The translations under genes and the position numbers were made by a program. Source: a bacterium HR17 (lineage in GTDB: Bacteria; Armatimonadota; Fervidibacteria; Fervidibacterales; Fervidibacteraceae). From it: a DNA stretch of 61,771 nucleotides. The stretch is from the NCBI GenBank assembly GCA_002898575.1, contig BEHT01000020.1, positions 1 to 61,771 on the forward strand. Reading direction: 5' to 3'. Below, in pieces: positions 1-9,121 of this stretch; within the stretch, counting starts at the first letter, position 1; each line of letters starts with the position of its first letter. The notes beneath the pieces were generated by a model that did not search any database, was not told the DNA's origin, and saw only the letters and a list, made by a program, of their open reading frames with translations.

Positions 1-126
1 GTGGTCTCCTTGCATGCTTATCCTGTCTTTATCATCAAAGAAATGGACGAAAAATTGTGTAAGCATCTTGAAGGGGACCTTCCGCTTCCCGCATTGAACC
101 TCACTTTGAAAGCACTGCGACACTGA
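1..126 (+). CDS. Possible 3' end of a gene cut by the window edge
   Basis: The first forward frame is open from base 1 to a TGA at 124-126 and gives 41 residues. The tail has an alternating hydrophobic pattern (YPVFIIKEM) of the kind that ends beta-sandwich domains of secreted proteins. No start or family can be assigned because the upstream part lies outside the window. An open frame this short could also occur by chance, so this is only a possibility. Confidence 0.3.
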   Translation: MVSLHAYPVFIIKEMDEKLCKHLEGDLPLPALNLTLKALRH

Positions 127-543
127 CGCAAAAGTTCCAACCCCAGCAGATGCCCAAGGTGCAAGGTAAAGGAAGATGCCGAGAATTTGCAGGTTGCCGG
201 ATTTTGCTGACTTGACAATGTTGTCGGAAAGTGAGAAATCCCATTTACCTTGTTCAGGTTAGATATGTGCCCAAATGCTTAACTTGCCCACATTTACAGC
301 ACCCTACCCCTTGCACGTTCAAAACTCCCCGCACAATTTGTGGCATGGAACCTCTACAGGCGAGTGAGTGGCAACGATTTTTCTTGTGCAAGGAGAAAGA
401 ATTAGTTCTGGGGTGGCATGCTCCTGCATGACCAAGAGATTTTCGGCTCACTTGTAAGTTCGCCCTCCCGTAACGAAAAACCCTTCGGCTCACAAGGATA
501 TTTGCCCTCCAAGAAAATCTTCAAGCGGCTTAAAAGGGCGACC
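127..543. other. Gene-free stretch, about 0.4 kb
   Basis: No frame here looks like a protein: the short ones lack a convincing ribosome binding site and family motifs. It is the downstream region of the minus-strand permease-amidohydrolase gene. The only structure I see is a pair of degenerate direct repeats at 442-510, listed separately. I see no stem followed by a T-run that would serve as a clear terminator. Confidence 0.5.
442..510. repeat. Two degenerate 27-bp direct repeats
   Basis: Copies at 442-468 and 484-510 both begin TTCGGCTCAC and both end GCCCTCC; about 20 of 27 positions agree. Read on the minus strand each has the form GGAGGGC...TGAGCCGAA. The same form, GGAGGGCGGC...GAGCCGCC, recurs at 50378-50400 next to ppx, so they may belong to a small interspersed repeat family. 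Confidence 0.4.
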
Positions 544-2751
544 TTATTTCACCTGCACGACCAATTGCCCGCCTTTCATGACCCAGCGCAATTTCGCCAA
601 CGCCGTGATGTCTTTGGTCGGGTCGCCTTCAACAGCGATCAAGTCCGCCGATTTCCCTTCGGCGATGATGCCGGCATCAATGCCCAGCCAGTGGGCACAT
701 CGGGAGGTAGCTGCCTTCAGCGCTTCCACATTTGGCAAACCCGCTTGAACGAGCAAGCGCAACTCGCGATGGACAGCGGGACCGTGAAAGGTTCCTTGAT
801 TGCCTGCGTCCGTCCCGCAAACGATTGGAACGCCAAGACGAAAAGCGCGGCGGACATTTTCCATGTTAGTCTTCAAGCGTTCATCCCATCGGCTGAATTG
901 CATGCCTCGCCGCCACATCGCAACCCACCCCCCTTTGCTCAAACTTTCGCGCACTTCCTTTGGCACAACTTCACGAACGAACGGCTCATCATCCAGCGAT
1001 TCGCCTGCGCCCGCTTTTCGCATCCCTTCAGCGACCGAAAGGGTCGGGACAAAGATGACTTTGCGCTTTGCCATCGCTTGAAGCGTCGCATCGTCAATGG
1101 CATTGGCAAAAGAACCATGCTCAATCCCGTCAGCACCCAGTTCAACAGCAGTTCGGACATCTTCGGCGGTGTCGGTGTGGACAGTGACTTTCAAGCCAAG
1201 TTGATGGGCTTTTTCAACCAGTGCTGCCAAAACTTCCCGCTTCATGCGCGGGTAAGTGAACCAACCGATGCCTCTGCCGTAAATCGCTTTGATGTTGTCA
1301 ACGCGTTTTGCCAAATCGTTAAGTTCGGCAGATACTTCCTTTGGTGTATCCACTTGCCGCACAAACGGACGGATGTCGGGTGCCCAGAAAAACAACTCCG
1401 TCGGGTGACCGTTGGGAGCAGTGAAGGCAGGACCGACGACGACCAACCGGGGTGCTGTCAGCAACCCCTGCTTTTCTCTGTCGCGCAATCTCACCACAAG
1501 GTCAGTATGGTCGCAGCAACTTTTAATCATCGTCACACCGCACCGTAAATAGCCGAGCAAGCGTCGTTCCATCGCTTCCCTCTCATCTTCATTTCCAATG
1601 GCAGCGAAAGCGAAACCTCCGTCGCTTCCCAAATGGACATGGGCGTCACCCAAGCCGGGCAAAACGGTTAAATGCTTGGCGTCCACGACGCGAGCGAAGC
1701 GCGACGCCGAAACGAAACCGTTGTGCATCTTAACAACGCGCCCGTTATGGATGACGACGGTGACTTGCTCACGCAATCGGTCACTTAAGCCATCCCACAT
1801 GCGTCCCGCATAGATGACGACAATGCCGCGAGGTTTGAACAAAAATGCCAGCGTCGTGTCCGTTAATTTGGGAAATGCCAGCACAAGGAGCGTAGCGGCG
1901 ATGACCTTTAACCGTGCGGGTGTCGGCAATTTTTCTTCGGGTTCCCATCGGAAGAGGGCATGGGCGAACCAAAACCCGACGGCAGCGGTGACGAGCAAAG
2001 CAACGGTCGGCGAAACGAGGGCATCCCAGCCTTTGCCGACGACGATGGCTTTGCAAGCCCGAAAAACATGGGTCAAAGGCAAAAACTCGCCGACCTGCTG
2101 CCACGAAGGAGGAATGAGGAAATCAGGGACTGTCGCACCGCTCAAAAATATCATCGGCATGAAGATGAGTTGGGCGATGGACGGGGCGACTTTGGTGTTG
2201 TCGGCGACCGCCGCCACGATCAATCCCAACGCCAGCATTGCCATCGCCCCTGAAAGCACTACGACCGCCAATTTGCTCCAGTCCAATGTTAAGGGCACTT
2301 TCAGCAACACTGCCATGAAAGCGATAACGAGCGCCGTCGCCAAAACAATGAGAAGCAGTTGGGCGAAAGTGACGGAAAGGAGCAAAGTGGTCAGAGGTAA
2401 GGGCGTCACGCGGTAGCGCCGCAAGATATGCTGCTCCCGCATCGTCACCAGCGGTAAAGCGGTGCCGAATATTCCGTTAGATGCCAGCGTGATAGCGACG
2501 ATCTGCATGATGACCGTCCAGCGCTCTTGCGCCGTCCCTCGCCCAAAGACGGCGGAGAAGATTACGGCGAAGCCGAGGGGGAAGCCGAAGTTCCAAAAGA
2601 GAGCCTGCCGGTCTCGGAAGTTCATCGCTAGGTTGACCTGCGTGTTGCACCAGAAAGCGTGCAACTCAACCATCTCCCTTAAGGGGACGACGCACCCATC
2701 AACCCCATCAAGGTTCAGCGAGAGCCCTGCCTTCCTACCGAGATCGCTCAT
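544..2751 (-). CDS. ABC-2 permease fused to an amidohydrolase
   Basis: This 735-residue protein joins two families in one open frame. Residues ~27-270 are an ABC-2 type permease with about six hydrophobic segments, the partner of the ATPase encoded just upstream. Residues ~281-293 form another hydrophobic segment. Residues ~310-735 are an imidazolonepropionase-like metal-dependent amidohydrolase: DAHVH (369-373), a lysine in a typical carboxylysine position (K488), H525 in TVHTD, H545 in EHG and D648 in CGTDAG. The ATG overlaps the ATPase stop as ATGA, which fixes the start and implies translational coupling. If the permease half ends in the cytoplasm, the extra helix would place the hydrolase outside the membrane; that is inference. 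The hydrophobic stretch before the hydrolase looks like an old signal peptide, suggesting that a secreted enzyme gene fused to the permease gene. Substrates are unknown. Confidence 0.85.
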   Translation of the reverse strand: MSDLGRKAGLSLNLDGVDGCVVPLREMVELHAFWCNTQVNLAMNFRDRQALFWNFGFPLGFAVIFSAVFGRGTAQERWTVIMQIVAITLASNGIFGTALPLVTMREQHILRRYRVTPLPLTTLLLSVTFAQLLLIVLATALVIAFMAVLLKVPLTLDWSKLAVVVLSGAMAMLALGLIVAAVADNTKVAPSIAQLIFMPMIFLSGATVPDFLIPPSWQQVGEFLPLTHVFRACKAIVVGKGWDALVSPTVALLVTAAVGFWFAHALFRWEPEEKLPTPARLKVIAATLLVLAFPKLTDTTLAFLFKPRGIVVIYAGRMWDGLSDRLREQVTVVIHNGRVVKMHNGFVSASRFARVVDAKHLTVLPGLGDAHVHLGSDGGFAFAAIGNEDEREAMERRLLGYLRCGVTMIKSCCDHTDLVVRLRDREKQGLLTAPRLVVVGPAFTAPNGHPTELFFWAPDIRPFVRQVDTPKEVSAELNDLAKRVDNIKAIYGRGIGWFTYPRMKREVLAALVEKAHQLGLKVTVHTDTAEDVRTAVELGADGIEHGSFANAIDDATLQAMAKRKVIFVPTLSVAEGMRKAGAGESLDDEPFVREVVPKEVRESLSKGGWVAMWRRGMQFSRWDERLKTNMENVRRAFRLGVPIVCGTDAGNQGTFHGPAVHRELRLLVQAGLPNVEALKAATSRCAHWLGIDAGIIAEGKSADLIAVEGDPTKDITALAKLRWVMKGGQLVVQVK

Positions 2752-3683
2752 TCAATGCTATGCCCGGTCAAACGAACGAAGACGTCTTCCAGCGTCGGTC
2801 GAGCGATGGAAAGGTGCAGCAGCGTCGTTTGCTGCTGCCTTAGCAATTCCAGCAAGGCGGGCAAGGTGCGGGTCAAATCGGTCGTCCACAAACGGGTGAC
2901 GCTTTGCCCGTTTTCGTTCATTTCGCCACCGGCGTTTGTGACGGCAGGGAGTCGTCTAAGCAAATCTACCATCAACGGTCGGTCAGTGACGATTTCCACT
3001 CGTGACGCTTCACCGCTTTGGGCAGTCAGGTTCTGCGGCGTGTCCAAAGCGATGAGTTCGCCCCTGTCCAAGATCGCCACGCGGTCACATAGCCGCTCCG
3101 CTTCTTCAATGTAGTGGGTCGTCAAGAGCACCGTTTTTCCGTCGCCTTTGAGTTTCAGGATGAGTTCATGAAGCCCGCGCCTTGCATGGGCATCTAAACC
3201 TGCTGTCGGTTCGTCCAAGATGACCAATTTGGGGTCGTTGACCAACGCCAGCGCTAACGCCAAGCGTTGTTTCTGTCCGCCCGAAAGCGTATCGTAAAGG
3301 CGGTTCGCCCATTCATCTAAACCTGCCCATCGCAGCAGTTCGCTAACAGGACGACGGTGTCGGTAAAAACTCCCGAACAACTCCAACGCTTCACGGACGC
3401 GAATCTTGGGCGGTAGCGCCGTCGCTTGCAACTGAACGCCCATCAGTTCCTTGACGGTGTTGGGTTCGCGGAGAGGGTCATGCCCAAAGATGCGGATCGT
3501 GCCGTCATCGGGGATGCGTAACCCTTCCATGCATTCCACCGTCGTCGTTTTCCCGGCGCCGTTGGGACCGAGCAAGCCGAAGACCTCGCCTTCGGCAACT
3601 TCAAAACTGACACCCTTCACCGCGACGACTTGCCCGTAGCGTTTGACCAAACTGTTGACTTGCACTGCGACCATGTCCGTCAT
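2748..3683 (-). CDS. ABC transporter ATP-binding protein
   Basis: Drives the permease half of the next gene, most likely as an exporter. The 311-residue protein has a complete nucleotide-binding domain: Walker A GPNGAGKTT (39-47), signature LSGGQKQR (133-140), Walker B LVILDEP (153-159) and the H-loop in LLTTHYIEEAE. The ~80-residue C-terminal extension is typical of DrrA/CcmA-like ATPases that pair with ABC-2 permeases. The stop overlaps the permease-hydrolase start by 4 nt. A second ATG three codons in, behind GGGGATGA, could also be the start. A 107-bp gap containing a hairpin separates it from infB upstream. Confidence 0.92.
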   Translation of the reverse strand: MTDMVAVQVNSLVKRYGQVVAVKGVSFEVAEGEVFGLLGPNGAGKTTTVECMEGLRIPDDGTIRIFGHDPLREPNTVKELMGVQLQATALPPKIRVREALELFGSFYRHRRPVSELLRWAGLDEWANRLYDTLSGGQKQRLALALALVNDPKLVILDEPTAGLDAHARRGLHELILKLKGDGKTVLLTTHYIEEAERLCDRVAILDRGELIALDTPQNLTAQSGEASRVEIVTDRPLMVDLLRRLPAVTNAGGEMNENGQSVTRLWTTDLTRTLPALLELLRQQQTTLLHLSIARPTLEDVFVRLTGHSIE

Positions 3684-3718
3684 CCCCGTCAGGCGATTTG
3701 AGGGTTCTTTTTCGCCAT

Positions 3719-3746
3719 TTAGAAGCGCTGCAGGCTGCGCTTCTAA
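3719..3746. repeat. Perfect 10-bp inverted repeat between infB and the ABC ATPase gene
   Basis: TTAGAAGCGC at 3719-3728 pairs with GCGCTTCTAA at 3737-3746 across an 8-nt loop. It lies after the infB stop and before the ATPase start. No T-run follows on either strand, so it is not a standard intrinsic terminator. It could reduce read-through, act as an mRNA end, or bind a regulator of the ABC operon. Confidence 0.5.
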
Positions 3747-3790
3747 CGCTGAGCGCGTAGTGCCACGACGGTCTGACGGCGCGGGCTACT

Positions 3791-5890
3791 TTAGCGTTGC
3801 GCAGCAACCAACTCAGCGGGGCGTTCCTTGATTTCGTCTACACTGCGTTGCACTTCCACGATTTGGAAGGCTTCAATCAAATCACCGTTCTCAAAAGCGG
3901 AGAAGTTGTCCACACCGATACCGCATTCCATGCCTTCCAAAATTTCCTCTCGGTCTTCGGTGAAGTGGCGGAGCGAGACGATGCGACCGGTGGCGATGAC
4001 TTGTCCGCCACGAATGATGCGGCACTGAGCGCCTCTCACGATACGCCCTTTCTGGACGAAACAGCCGGCGACCGTGCCGATACGGGTGCGGAAGGTAGCG
4101 CGCACCTCGGCGACACCCAACACTTCCTCACGCCGAATGGGTTCTAACAACCCGACGATGGCGCGCTTGACATCGTCCAGCAACTCGTAGATGATGCGGT
4201 AAAGCCGCACATCAACAGGTTCATGCTGCAGCGCCCGCCGCCCAGAAGGGTCAATGCGGACATTGAAGCCCAAGACGACGGCGTTAGATGCCGCCGCCAA
4301 CATCACATCGTTCTCCGAAACATCGCCGACACCCTTGTGGATGACACGCACCTTCACCTCAGGGTGCTCAATACGGCTGAGGGCGTAAAGGATGGCATCC
4401 AACGACCCTTGCACATCGGCTTTGACGATGAGGTTAAGCTCTTTGACTGCACCAGATTGCACTTGAGCGAAAAAGTCTTCCAGCGTCACCCGCCGCGCGG
4501 GTTGCAAGATGCGTCGGCGTTGCTCTTCCAATCGCTGCTGAGCAATTTCTTTAGCGATGCGTCCGTCCTCAACGACCTCCAAGCGGTCACCGGCTTGGGG
4601 CAACTCTTCCAGCCCCAAGATGCTGACCGGCGTTGACGGACCGGCTTCCTTCAACTCTTCCCCCTTCCAGTTCGTCATCAGACGGATGCGCCCGTAAGTC
4701 GCACCAGCGACGACCCAATCACCTTTGTGCAGTGTCCCTTCTTTGACGATGACGGTTGATGTCGGTCCGCGACGCGGATCCATCTTGGCTTCCAAGATAT
4801 AACCCCATGCGGGCGCTTCGGGATCGGCTTTCAAGTCCAGCAAGTCGGCGAGGAGCAGGATCATTTCCAACAATTCAGGGATACCGTCGCCCCGCAAGGC
4901 AGAAATATTGACGCAGACCGTGTCGCCCCCCCATTCCTCGGGAATCAGACCGTGCTCTGCCAACTGGGCTTTAACGCGGTCGGGATTGGCGTCGGGGCGG
5001 TCAATTTTATTGATGGCGACGATAATGGGCACACCGGCTGCTTGAGCGTGATGGATGGCTTCCACTGTTTGGGGCATCACGCCGTCGTCAGCGGCGACGA
5101 CTAGAACGACGATGTCCGTGACCATCGCCCCCCGCGCCCGCAAAGCGGTAAAGGCTTCATGCCCCGGCGTATCAATGAACACGATTCGGCGCCCTTGCCA
5201 CTCTACCTCGTAAGCACCGATATGTTGTGTAATTTGCCCATACTCTTGCGCGGCAATGTTGGTCTTACGGATCGTGTCCAACAAAGTCGTTTTGCCGTGA
5301 TCCACATGCCCCATCACGGTCACGACGGGAGGGCGTGGAACCAGCCTTTTGTCAACGGTGGGCTTTACCTCCTTAGTCTCTACGGTCTCACCAGCGTCTT
5401 CTGACGGCGGAGGTTCTTTTGGGTGCTCCTCAACGGGAGGTGTCGTCGGCTCAGTGACGGTCGGCGGTGGCGAGATTGCCGTCGTTTGCCCATCCGTCGG
5501 CTGCGGAGGCGCCGTTTCCCGTTCCACGACAAAATCGTACCCCATTTCTTTGACCAAGCGGATGACCGTTTCCAGTTCCAGCGGCTGGTGTGGGGCGACG
5601 ACAATCCCCCAACTCATCAAGGTGCGCGTGATTGAACCGATGTCCGTGCCCAACCGTTGGGCTACTTCTGTGACAGGCAGCGGGTGCGGTGGCAAGTGGA
5701 CAGTGCGTGCTGCCACCGTCGTCTTGCCCTGCCGCTCCCGCACCAACTCCCGCACCGCTTCTGCGGTCTTTTCGTCAATGGTGCTGGAATGACTTTTCAC
5801 CTCTTCCCCCAACTGCCGCAACAGATCCACCAGTTCTTTGTTGCTGACGCCTAATTCGCGGGCGAGGTCGTAAACGCGCACTTTCGTCAA
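3791..5890 (-). CDS. infB: Translation initiation factor IF-2
   Basis: GTPase that brings initiator tRNA to the small ribosomal subunit and promotes subunit joining. The 699-residue protein has an IF2_N domain (residues 1-50), a second N-terminal repeat (~70-120), a Pro/Glu/Thr-rich linker (~125-180), then the G domain: GHVDHGKTT (194-202), DTPGHE (240-245), NKID (294-297). IF-2 domains II-IV fill the rest. The start appears to be TTG at 5888-5890: an AAGGAG lies 11 nt upstream, and the nearby ATG and GTG codons are in other frames, while the next in-frame GTG falls inside the conserved KVRVYDLA N-terminus. It is the last gene of the nusA-ylxR-infB cluster. The rbfA gene often found downstream is replaced here by the ABC transporter. 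Confidence 0.97.
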   Translation of the reverse strand: MTKVRVYDLARELGVSNKELVDLLRQLGEEVKSHSSTIDEKTAEAVRELVRERQGKTTVAARTVHLPPHPLPVTEVAQRLGTDIGSITRTLMSWGIVVAPHQPLELETVIRLVKEMGYDFVVERETAPPQPTDGQTTAISPPPTVTEPTTPPVEEHPKEPPPSEDAGETVETKEVKPTVDKRLVPRPPVVTVMGHVDHGKTTLLDTIRKTNIAAQEYGQITQHIGAYEVEWQGRRIVFIDTPGHEAFTALRARGAMVTDIVVLVVAADDGVMPQTVEAIHHAQAAGVPIIVAINKIDRPDANPDRVKAQLAEHGLIPEEWGGDTVCVNISALRGDGIPELLEMILLLADLLDLKADPEAPAWGYILEAKMDPRRGPTSTVIVKEGTLHKGDWVVAGATYGRIRLMTNWKGEELKEAGPSTPVSILGLEELPQAGDRLEVVEDGRIAKEIAQQRLEEQRRRILQPARRVTLEDFFAQVQSGAVKELNLIVKADVQGSLDAILYALSRIEHPEVKVRVIHKGVGDVSENDVMLAAASNAVVLGFNVRIDPSGRRALQHEPVDVRLYRIIYELLDDVKRAIVGLLEPIRREEVLGVAEVRATFRTRIGTVAGCFVQKGRIVRGAQCRIIRGGQVIATGRIVSLRHFTEDREEILEGMECGIGVDNFSAFENGDLIEAFQIVEVQRSVDEIKERPAELVAAQR

Positions 5891-5982
5891 CCAACATCAC
5901 GCTCCTTGTTCGTCCAAGCACCTGTCGCAAGGTGCTTTGCGGGCAGACATCCCATAGTTTTATCGCGGTTTTCCCCGCGTTT

Positions 5983-6303
5983 TCACCGCACCTTTACGGG
6001 TGGAAGGTTTCCCGTCATCCATATCGCTTCTTTCGCTAACAGGCGCATCAACCCAACTATATCAGGCACGGCGCGCCGCAAGGCGTGATGCCACCGCTTT
6101 CCCTTAAAAGCAGCGATAAGGCAATCCATCGTTGGGCAAACATAAGCACCGCGTCCGCCCTTATTTTGTGAGAAATCTACCACAACCTGCCCATCCCGCA
6201 AAACGCTGACCCGCAACAGCGTGCGCTTGACAGAATAGCGACGACATCCCAGACAAAGGCGTTCAAAATTACCGCCCTTGTTCCTCTGACGGCGCCGACT
6301 CAT
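5983..6303 (-). CDS. ylxR: YlxR family RNA-binding protein
   Basis: A 106-residue member of the YlxR (DUF448) family, found between nusA and infB in many bacteria; members bind RNA or nucleoid and have been linked to transcriptional control. The diagnostic CxxC region (CLGCRR) is at ~residues 17-22 and the GGRGAYVCP motif is present, followed by a basic helix. The start is chosen at ATG 6303; an in-frame GTG three codons earlier is nearer the GGAGG but only 3 nt from it. The gene overlaps the nusA end by 35 nt, so it is translated from the same mRNA. No L7Ae-type gene follows it, unlike in Bacillus. Confidence 0.9.
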   Translation of the reverse strand: MSRRRQRNKGGNFERLCLGCRRYSVKRTLLRVSVLRDGQVVVDFSQNKGGRGAYVCPTMDCLIAAFKGKRWHHALRRAVPDIVGLMRLLAKEAIWMTGNLPPVKVR

Positions 6304-7576
6304 TGACGCCACTGACCTCCGAAGGTTCGCTTGCGGGCGCGAGGGCTGGTGCTTGTGCGGGAACCGAGACTGTCATCGCCCCCGTCAAAGGCGGCGATGT
6401 TACGCCTTCTTTTGCCTCTTCAACACGCGGCTCGTCAACAGCAACGGCTTGAGGCGGTGGCTGCGGTATCGCCGTCTCCGATTGCGTTTCGGGCACGATC
6501 AACCGCCCTAAGCGTTCGGGCGTGCGGATGTCAATGCGCCAACCTGTCAGACGGGCGGCTAAACTGACATTGCGCCCTTGTCGCCCAATCGCCAAGGAGA
6601 GTTGGTCTTCAGACACGACAACTGTCGCCGTGCGCTCGTCAAAATTCATGATGACGACACTAGGGCGCGCCGGGCTGAGGGAATGGATGAGAAATTCTAC
6701 CTCGTCTTCGCTCCACGCAATGATGTCCACGCGTTCGTTCCGCAACTCTTGCATGATCGCGTTGATGCGTTTCCCTTGAGGACCGATACAAGCCCCAACC
6801 GGGTCAATACTGGGGTCTTTCGCTGCGACGGCAACTTTTGAACGGTAACCTGGATCGCGCACTAACCCTTTAATTTCAACTTCGCCTTTGGCGATTTCAG
6901 GGACATGTAACTCCAACAGTTTGCGCAGCAACTCTTTGTGCGTGCGGGACACCCGCACGATCGGTTCAGTAGACCCTGTCGGCTCCCGCACTTCGTAGAC
7001 ATACACTTTCACCTGTTCACCTTTTTGCAGGTTCTCCGTCGGCACCTGCTCGCGGCGGGGTAAAAGCGCTTCTCCTTTCCCCAAAGAGAGGTAGAGGTTG
7101 CCGTAGGAGTCCTTGCGCAGCACTTGAGCGGTAACGATTGTGCCGACTTTGTCCTTAAACGCCTCGTAGACACGCCGCTGCTCTACCTTGCGGATGCGTT
7201 CCATCATCGCCTGCCGCGCCAATTGCATCGCTGACCGCGTGAACTCACTGAGGGGTAAATCCACGCGCACTTTGTCCCCGATGTTTGCGTCGGGGTGAAC
7301 CTTCCGAGCCTCCTCTAGGCTGATCTCCGTGTGGGGGTTGTGCGGTGTTTCTACGACCGTCTTTTCCAGCGCCAGTTTCAGCACGCGGGCGTCCAGATCC
7401 AAGATGGCGACGATGCGCGGACGCATCCGCCGGCGCTGATGGCGTCCCGCATCCCGCATAAACTGCTTCTCATACGCCAAGCGGATGCCGTCGCACATCG
7501 CGCCCAGCACTTCCTCCAAGGGCAACTCCTTTTCTTTAGCGATTTGTTGGACGAGTGCGACCAAATCAGCATGCAT
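6269..7576 (-). CDS. nusA: Transcription termination/antitermination factor NusA
   Basis: RNA polymerase-associated factor controlling pausing, termination and antitermination. The 435-residue product shows the N-terminal polymerase-binding domain, an S1 domain (~135-200) and two KH domains with GPQGKRI and GRQGRNV. The C-terminal ~80 residues are a Pro/Ala/Val/Glu-rich tail rather than the acidic repeats of enterobacteria. ATG 7576 follows GAGGTG by 7 nt. It starts the nusA-ylxR-infB cluster; rimP, which normally precedes nusA, is missing here, and the upstream neighbour is divergent. A hairpin followed by a T-run lies in its leader (7607-7643), which could allow attenuation. Confidence 0.96.
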   Translation of the reverse strand: MHADLVALVQQIAKEKELPLEEVLGAMCDGIRLAYEKQFMRDAGRHQRRRMRPRIVAILDLDARVLKLALEKTVVETPHNPHTEISLEEARKVHPDANIGDKVRVDLPLSEFTRSAMQLARQAMMERIRKVEQRRVYEAFKDKVGTIVTAQVLRKDSYGNLYLSLGKGEALLPRREQVPTENLQKGEQVKVYVYEVREPTGSTEPIVRVSRTHKELLRKLLELHVPEIAKGEVEIKGLVRDPGYRSKVAVAAKDPSIDPVGACIGPQGKRINAIMQELRNERVDIIAWSEDEVEFLIHSLSPARPSVVIMNFDERTATVVVSEDQLSLAIGRQGRNVSLAARLTGWRIDIRTPERLGRLIVPETQSETAIPQPPPQAVAVDEPRVEEAKEGVTSPPLTGAMTVSVPAQAPALAPASEPSEVSGVNESAPSEEQGR

Positions 7577-7606
7577 GCCCGAGCACCTCGCGATTTAAGC
7601 AACACG

Positions 7607-7643
7607 CAAAAGAAAAAGTGGGCGCGCCAGCGGTCACCCACTT
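7607..7643 (-). promoter_or_regulatory. Terminator-like hairpin in the nusA leader
   Basis: On the minus strand AAGTGGG (7643-7637) pairs with CCCACTT (7622-7616) and is followed at once by TTTCTTTT. It lies 31-67 nt upstream of the nusA start codon with no minus-strand gene before it that it could terminate. It may be a transcription attenuator controlling nusA-ylxR-infB. The stem is only 7 bp with a 14-nt loop, so it may also be chance. Confidence 0.4.
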
Positions 7644-7795
7644 GCAGATAACGACAGCGTACCGACCACCTTTAGAGTTTAACCCTTTCCCGCTCTAAAC
7701 GAAAGGCTCTCTCCCGCCGCCTCCTGGCGTGAACGCGCCGTCATCCCCCGCGTTACAATTATATGAACACATTGGTGAAAAAGGAGGGTCAGGTC

Positions 7796-9076
7796 ATGGC
7801 GACGGAACAGGAGGGCGAACGCAGGGCTTCGCGGCGGTCGTTTCTGCGCGCGACGGGCTTGGCGGGGTTGGGCGCTATCGCTGCTGGATGGAAGCCCAGC
7901 AGGGTCTACGCACTGGCTGGAAGCCAGCAAGTCGTCGGTGCCAACAGCCGCATCGGGGTCGGCATCATCGGTTGTGGCGGTCAAGGCAACGCCCACATCC
8001 GCACCATCCAACGGTTGCAGCAGGAAGGTGAGAACATCGCCGTCGTCGCCGTCTGCGATGTTTACCAGAAACGCTTGGACACAGCGGTCAAACGGACAGG
8101 CGCCAAACCCTACCGCGATTACCGCGAACTGTTGCGCGATCCCAATGTGGACGCCGTGTTCATCGTGACGCCCGAACATTGGCATGCCCAAATGGCTATT
8201 GACGCGATGAATGCAGGTAAAGCCGTTTACTTGGAGAAGCCGATGACCCGCTACCTGGACGAAGCCAAAGCCGTTTACGAGACGGCGGTGCGCACAAAAG
8301 CCGTCATCCAAGTCGGTTCCCAGTGGACTTCAGAGCCTCGTTGGCGGCAAGCCGGCGAATTGGTGCAGCAGGGCAAGTTGGGCAAAGTCGTCTGGGCGCA
8401 AACGAGTTACTGCCGCAACTCCAAAGGCGGCGAATGGAACTATCCCATTGACCCCGACGCGAAGCCCGGCGTCAACTTGGACTGGGACATGTTCCTCGGT
8501 CCTGCACCCAAGCGCCCGTGGGATCCGGAGCGCTTTTTCCGCTGGAAAAAGTTCTGGGACTACACGGGCGGCATCGTGACCAATCTGTTTCCGCATGTCT
8601 TGCACCAAATTTTTCTCGTCGCCGGTGCGGAATTTCCCACGCGGGTCGTCGCGACGGGCGGCACCTTCGTTCACAAAGACCGCGAAATTCCCGACACTTT
8701 CCACATGATGGCGGAGTTCCCCAGCGGTTGGGTGTTGGTCGTCGTCGGTTCTACTGCCAACGAACGCGGGTTGGAAATTTTGGTGCGCGGGCACAAGGCT
8801 AACTTGTTCCTTTCAGGCAGCGAGTTCGTCATCCAACCTGAGCGGGTTTACGCCGATGAAGTGGAGCCGATGCGTCTTCCTGCGCCGGCGTTGACCGACC
8901 CGCTCAAAGCGCACCACAAGAACTTCTTTGACTGCGTGCGCGATCGCACCAAAACGCTCAACTGCCCGATTGATGTCGCCTACAAAGTCATGGTCACGCT
9001 GGCGTTAGCGGAGTTGTCTTATCGGGAGAGCAAAATGAAGCAATTTGACCCTGAGCGGCAAATCGTCCGCGCATAA
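7796..9076 (+). CDS. Gfo/Idh/MocA family oxidoreductase with Tat-type signal
   Basis: NAD(P)-dependent oxidoreductase of the glucose-fructose oxidoreductase/inositol dehydrogenase family, acting on a sugar or sugar derivative. The 426-residue protein opens with a twin-arginine-like stretch (SRRSFLRATGLAG) and then the Rossmann motif GCGGQGNAH (~residues 53-61), the EKPMTR motif, and a C-terminal beta-sheet domain. ATG 7796 is chosen over an upstream in-frame ATG because GGAGGG precedes it by 6 nt. It is monocistronic: divergent from nusA and convergent with galK. A TACAAT at 7755-7760 could be the -10 box. The export signal implies cofactor-loaded translocation, as for periplasmic Gfo, but the substrate is unknown. 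Confidence 0.9.
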   Translation: MATEQEGERRASRRSFLRATGLAGLGAIAAGWKPSRVYALAGSQQVVGANSRIGVGIIGCGGQGNAHIRTIQRLQQEGENIAVVAVCDVYQKRLDTAVKRTGAKPYRDYRELLRDPNVDAVFIVTPEHWHAQMAIDAMNAGKAVYLEKPMTRYLDEAKAVYETAVRTKAVIQVGSQWTSEPRWRQAGELVQQGKLGKVVWAQTSYCRNSKGGEWNYPIDPDAKPGVNLDWDMFLGPAPKRPWDPERFFRWKKFWDYTGGIVTNLFPHVLHQIFLVAGAEFPTRVVATGGTFVHKDREIPDTFHMMAEFPSGWVLVVVGSTANERGLEILVRGHKANLFLSGSEFVIQPERVYADEVEPMRLPAPALTDPLKAHHKNFFDCVRDRTKTLNCPIDVAYKVMVTLALAELSYRESKMKQFDPERQIVRA

Positions 9077-9083
9077 CAGTCCC

Positions 9084-9113
9084 TGTAGGGGCGAGAGACC
9101 TCTCGCCCCTACA
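9084..9113. terminator. Strong hairpin between convergent genes
   Basis: Perfect 14-bp stem: TGTAGGGGCGAGAG (9084-9097) and its complement at 9100-9113 with a 2-nt loop. It fills the 45-bp gap between the oxidoreductase and galK stops, so it could act in both directions. There is no T-run. GTAGGGGCGA palindromes are also a common type of interspersed repeat, so it may be a repeat element serving as a terminator. Confidence 0.65.
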
Positions 9114-9121
9114 CTCACCCC

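Noticed and set aside
418-1548. A 376-codon plus-strand open frame opposite the permease-amidohydrolase gene
   Set aside because: It is a shadow of the minus-strand gene: no ribosome binding site, no family pattern, Arg/Phe/Gln-rich composition typical of antisense frames in GC-rich DNA.
3719-3746. The hairpin after infB as an intrinsic terminator
   Set aside because: No T-run follows the stem on the minus strand, so I list it only as an inverted repeat.
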